Origin: Desulfurispirillum indicum S5
GTDB taxonomy: Bacteria > Chrysiogenota > Chrysiogenetes > Chrysiogenales > Chrysiogenaceae
Length of the DNA: 64,000 nucleotides
Assembly: GCF_000177635.2 (NCBI RefSeq)
Contig: NC_014836.1
Location: 1,996,001-2,060,000, forward strand
Direction: 5' to 3'
Shown: piece by piece, positions 63,919 to 64,000 of the stretch
Layout: each line of letters starts with the position of its first letter
Position numbering within the stretch: the first letter of the stretch is position 1
Program-made: the position numbers and the translations under genes
Notes under the pieces: generated by a model
The model's input: only the letters and a program-made list of their open reading frames with translations
Databases searched by the model: none
Told to the model about the DNA's origin: nothing

Positions 63919-64000
63919 TTACGGGTGTTCCGGATGCGCGGCAATGGTGGTGCGATTCCTGCCAGCGCGTTTTGAGGCATACATGGCCTGGTCGGCCCGG
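63919..64000 (-). CDS. C-terminal end of a GGDEF-domain protein, cut by the right window edge
   Basis: The last 26 residues of a minus-strand frame read ADQAMYASKRAGRNRT and then a short tail to TAA. ADxAMYxAKxxGRNR is the standard C-terminus of diguanylate cyclase GGDEF domains. The rest, including the active-site loop, lies outside the window. Confidence 0.85.
   Translation of the reverse strand, partial: RADQAMYASKRAGRNRTTIAAHPEHP

Noticed and set aside
1-64000. CRISPR arrays, tRNA or rRNA genes, phage genes and insertion sequences
   Set aside because: No regularly spaced repeats, no cloverleaf-like sequence and no transposase, integrase or phage-structural protein was recognised by reading; a tRNAscan and CRISPR search would confirm.

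Overview
The window reads as chromosomal DNA of a Gram-negative, anaerobic or microaerophilic respiring bacterium. The lipopolysaccharide export permeases LptF and LptG imply an outer membrane. The futalosine enzyme MqnC and a UbiD-family decarboxylase point to menaquinone respiration. A complete molybdate-uptake locus, NikR, paired 2-hydroxyacyl-CoA-dehydratase-activase-type Fe-S proteins and an acetate permease suit anaerobic metabolism. The mixture of deltaproteobacterial-like and epsilonproteobacterial-like genes, together with the GC-rich codon use, makes a Chrysiogenota-type organism (for example Desulfurispirillum) my best guess; this is inference from gene content only. I see no rRNA, tRNA, CRISPR array, prophage or insertion sequence.

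Layout. 1-2.6 kb: minus-strand 7TM-HD phosphodiesterase (cut by the left edge) and phoH. 2.9-7.2 kb: gatC-gatA, then a REC-PAS-PAS histidine kinase whose stop overlaps the start of nikR. 7.4-9.5 kb: lptF-lptG, divergent from a shikimate operon aroC-aroK-aroB-(TPR protein)-aroQ (9.6-14.5 kb). 14.5-18.1 kb: mqnC, a small BFD-type [2Fe-2S] protein with its own promoter and terminator, and a radical SAM plus partner pair of the putative DNA-repair type. 18.2-24.8 kb (minus): aroF with an attenuator-like leader, smc, a GAF-GAF-degenerate GGDEF protein and a universal stress protein. 25.1-28.3 kb: hemB, CBS-type pyrophosphatase and a GNAT acetyltransferase. 28.3-29.4 kb is a gene-free stretch full of repeats.

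29.4-31.1 kb: M20 peptidase and a flavodoxin-fold quinone reductase. 31.1-35.1 kb (minus): modE, modA, a di-Mop protein, modB and modC, with two near-perfect ModE boxes and a repeat cluster inserted between mop and modB. 35.2-40.7 kb (minus): a two-headed HgdC-like activase, an HgdB-like partner and rsgA. 41-46.5 kb (plus): O-acetylhomoserine sulfhydrylase, a sensor gene (Cache-PAS-CBS-DUF294) broken into two frames, a metallophosphoesterase and satP. 46.6-54.8 kb (minus): an eight-gene Mrp/Mbh-type cation antiporter operon headed by a D-2-hydroxyacid dehydrogenase. 54.9-57 kb: a Cache-GGDEF-EAL protein. 57-58.25 kb: a gene-free block of inverted and direct repeats. 58.3-61.9 kb (minus): hisA, hisH, hisB and a UbiD-family decarboxylase. 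62-64 kb: a CheD-like protein lacking its catalytic cysteine coupled to an HDOD protein, a bacteriohemerythrin, and the C-terminal tip of a GGDEF protein at the right edge.

Themes: aromatic biosynthesis (aroF, B, Q, K, C) feeds chorismate to menaquinone (mqnC, ubiD-like); molybdate uptake is ModE-controlled; and many sensory or cyclic-dinucleotide proteins are present, several with degenerate catalytic motifs. No single region is clearly a new defence or mobile system. The most interesting points are the aroF leader switch, the alanine-for-glutamate change in one antiporter subunit, the CheD-like pseudoenzyme/HDOD pair, the tandem activase, the kinase-nikR coupling and the two repeat-rich blocks.
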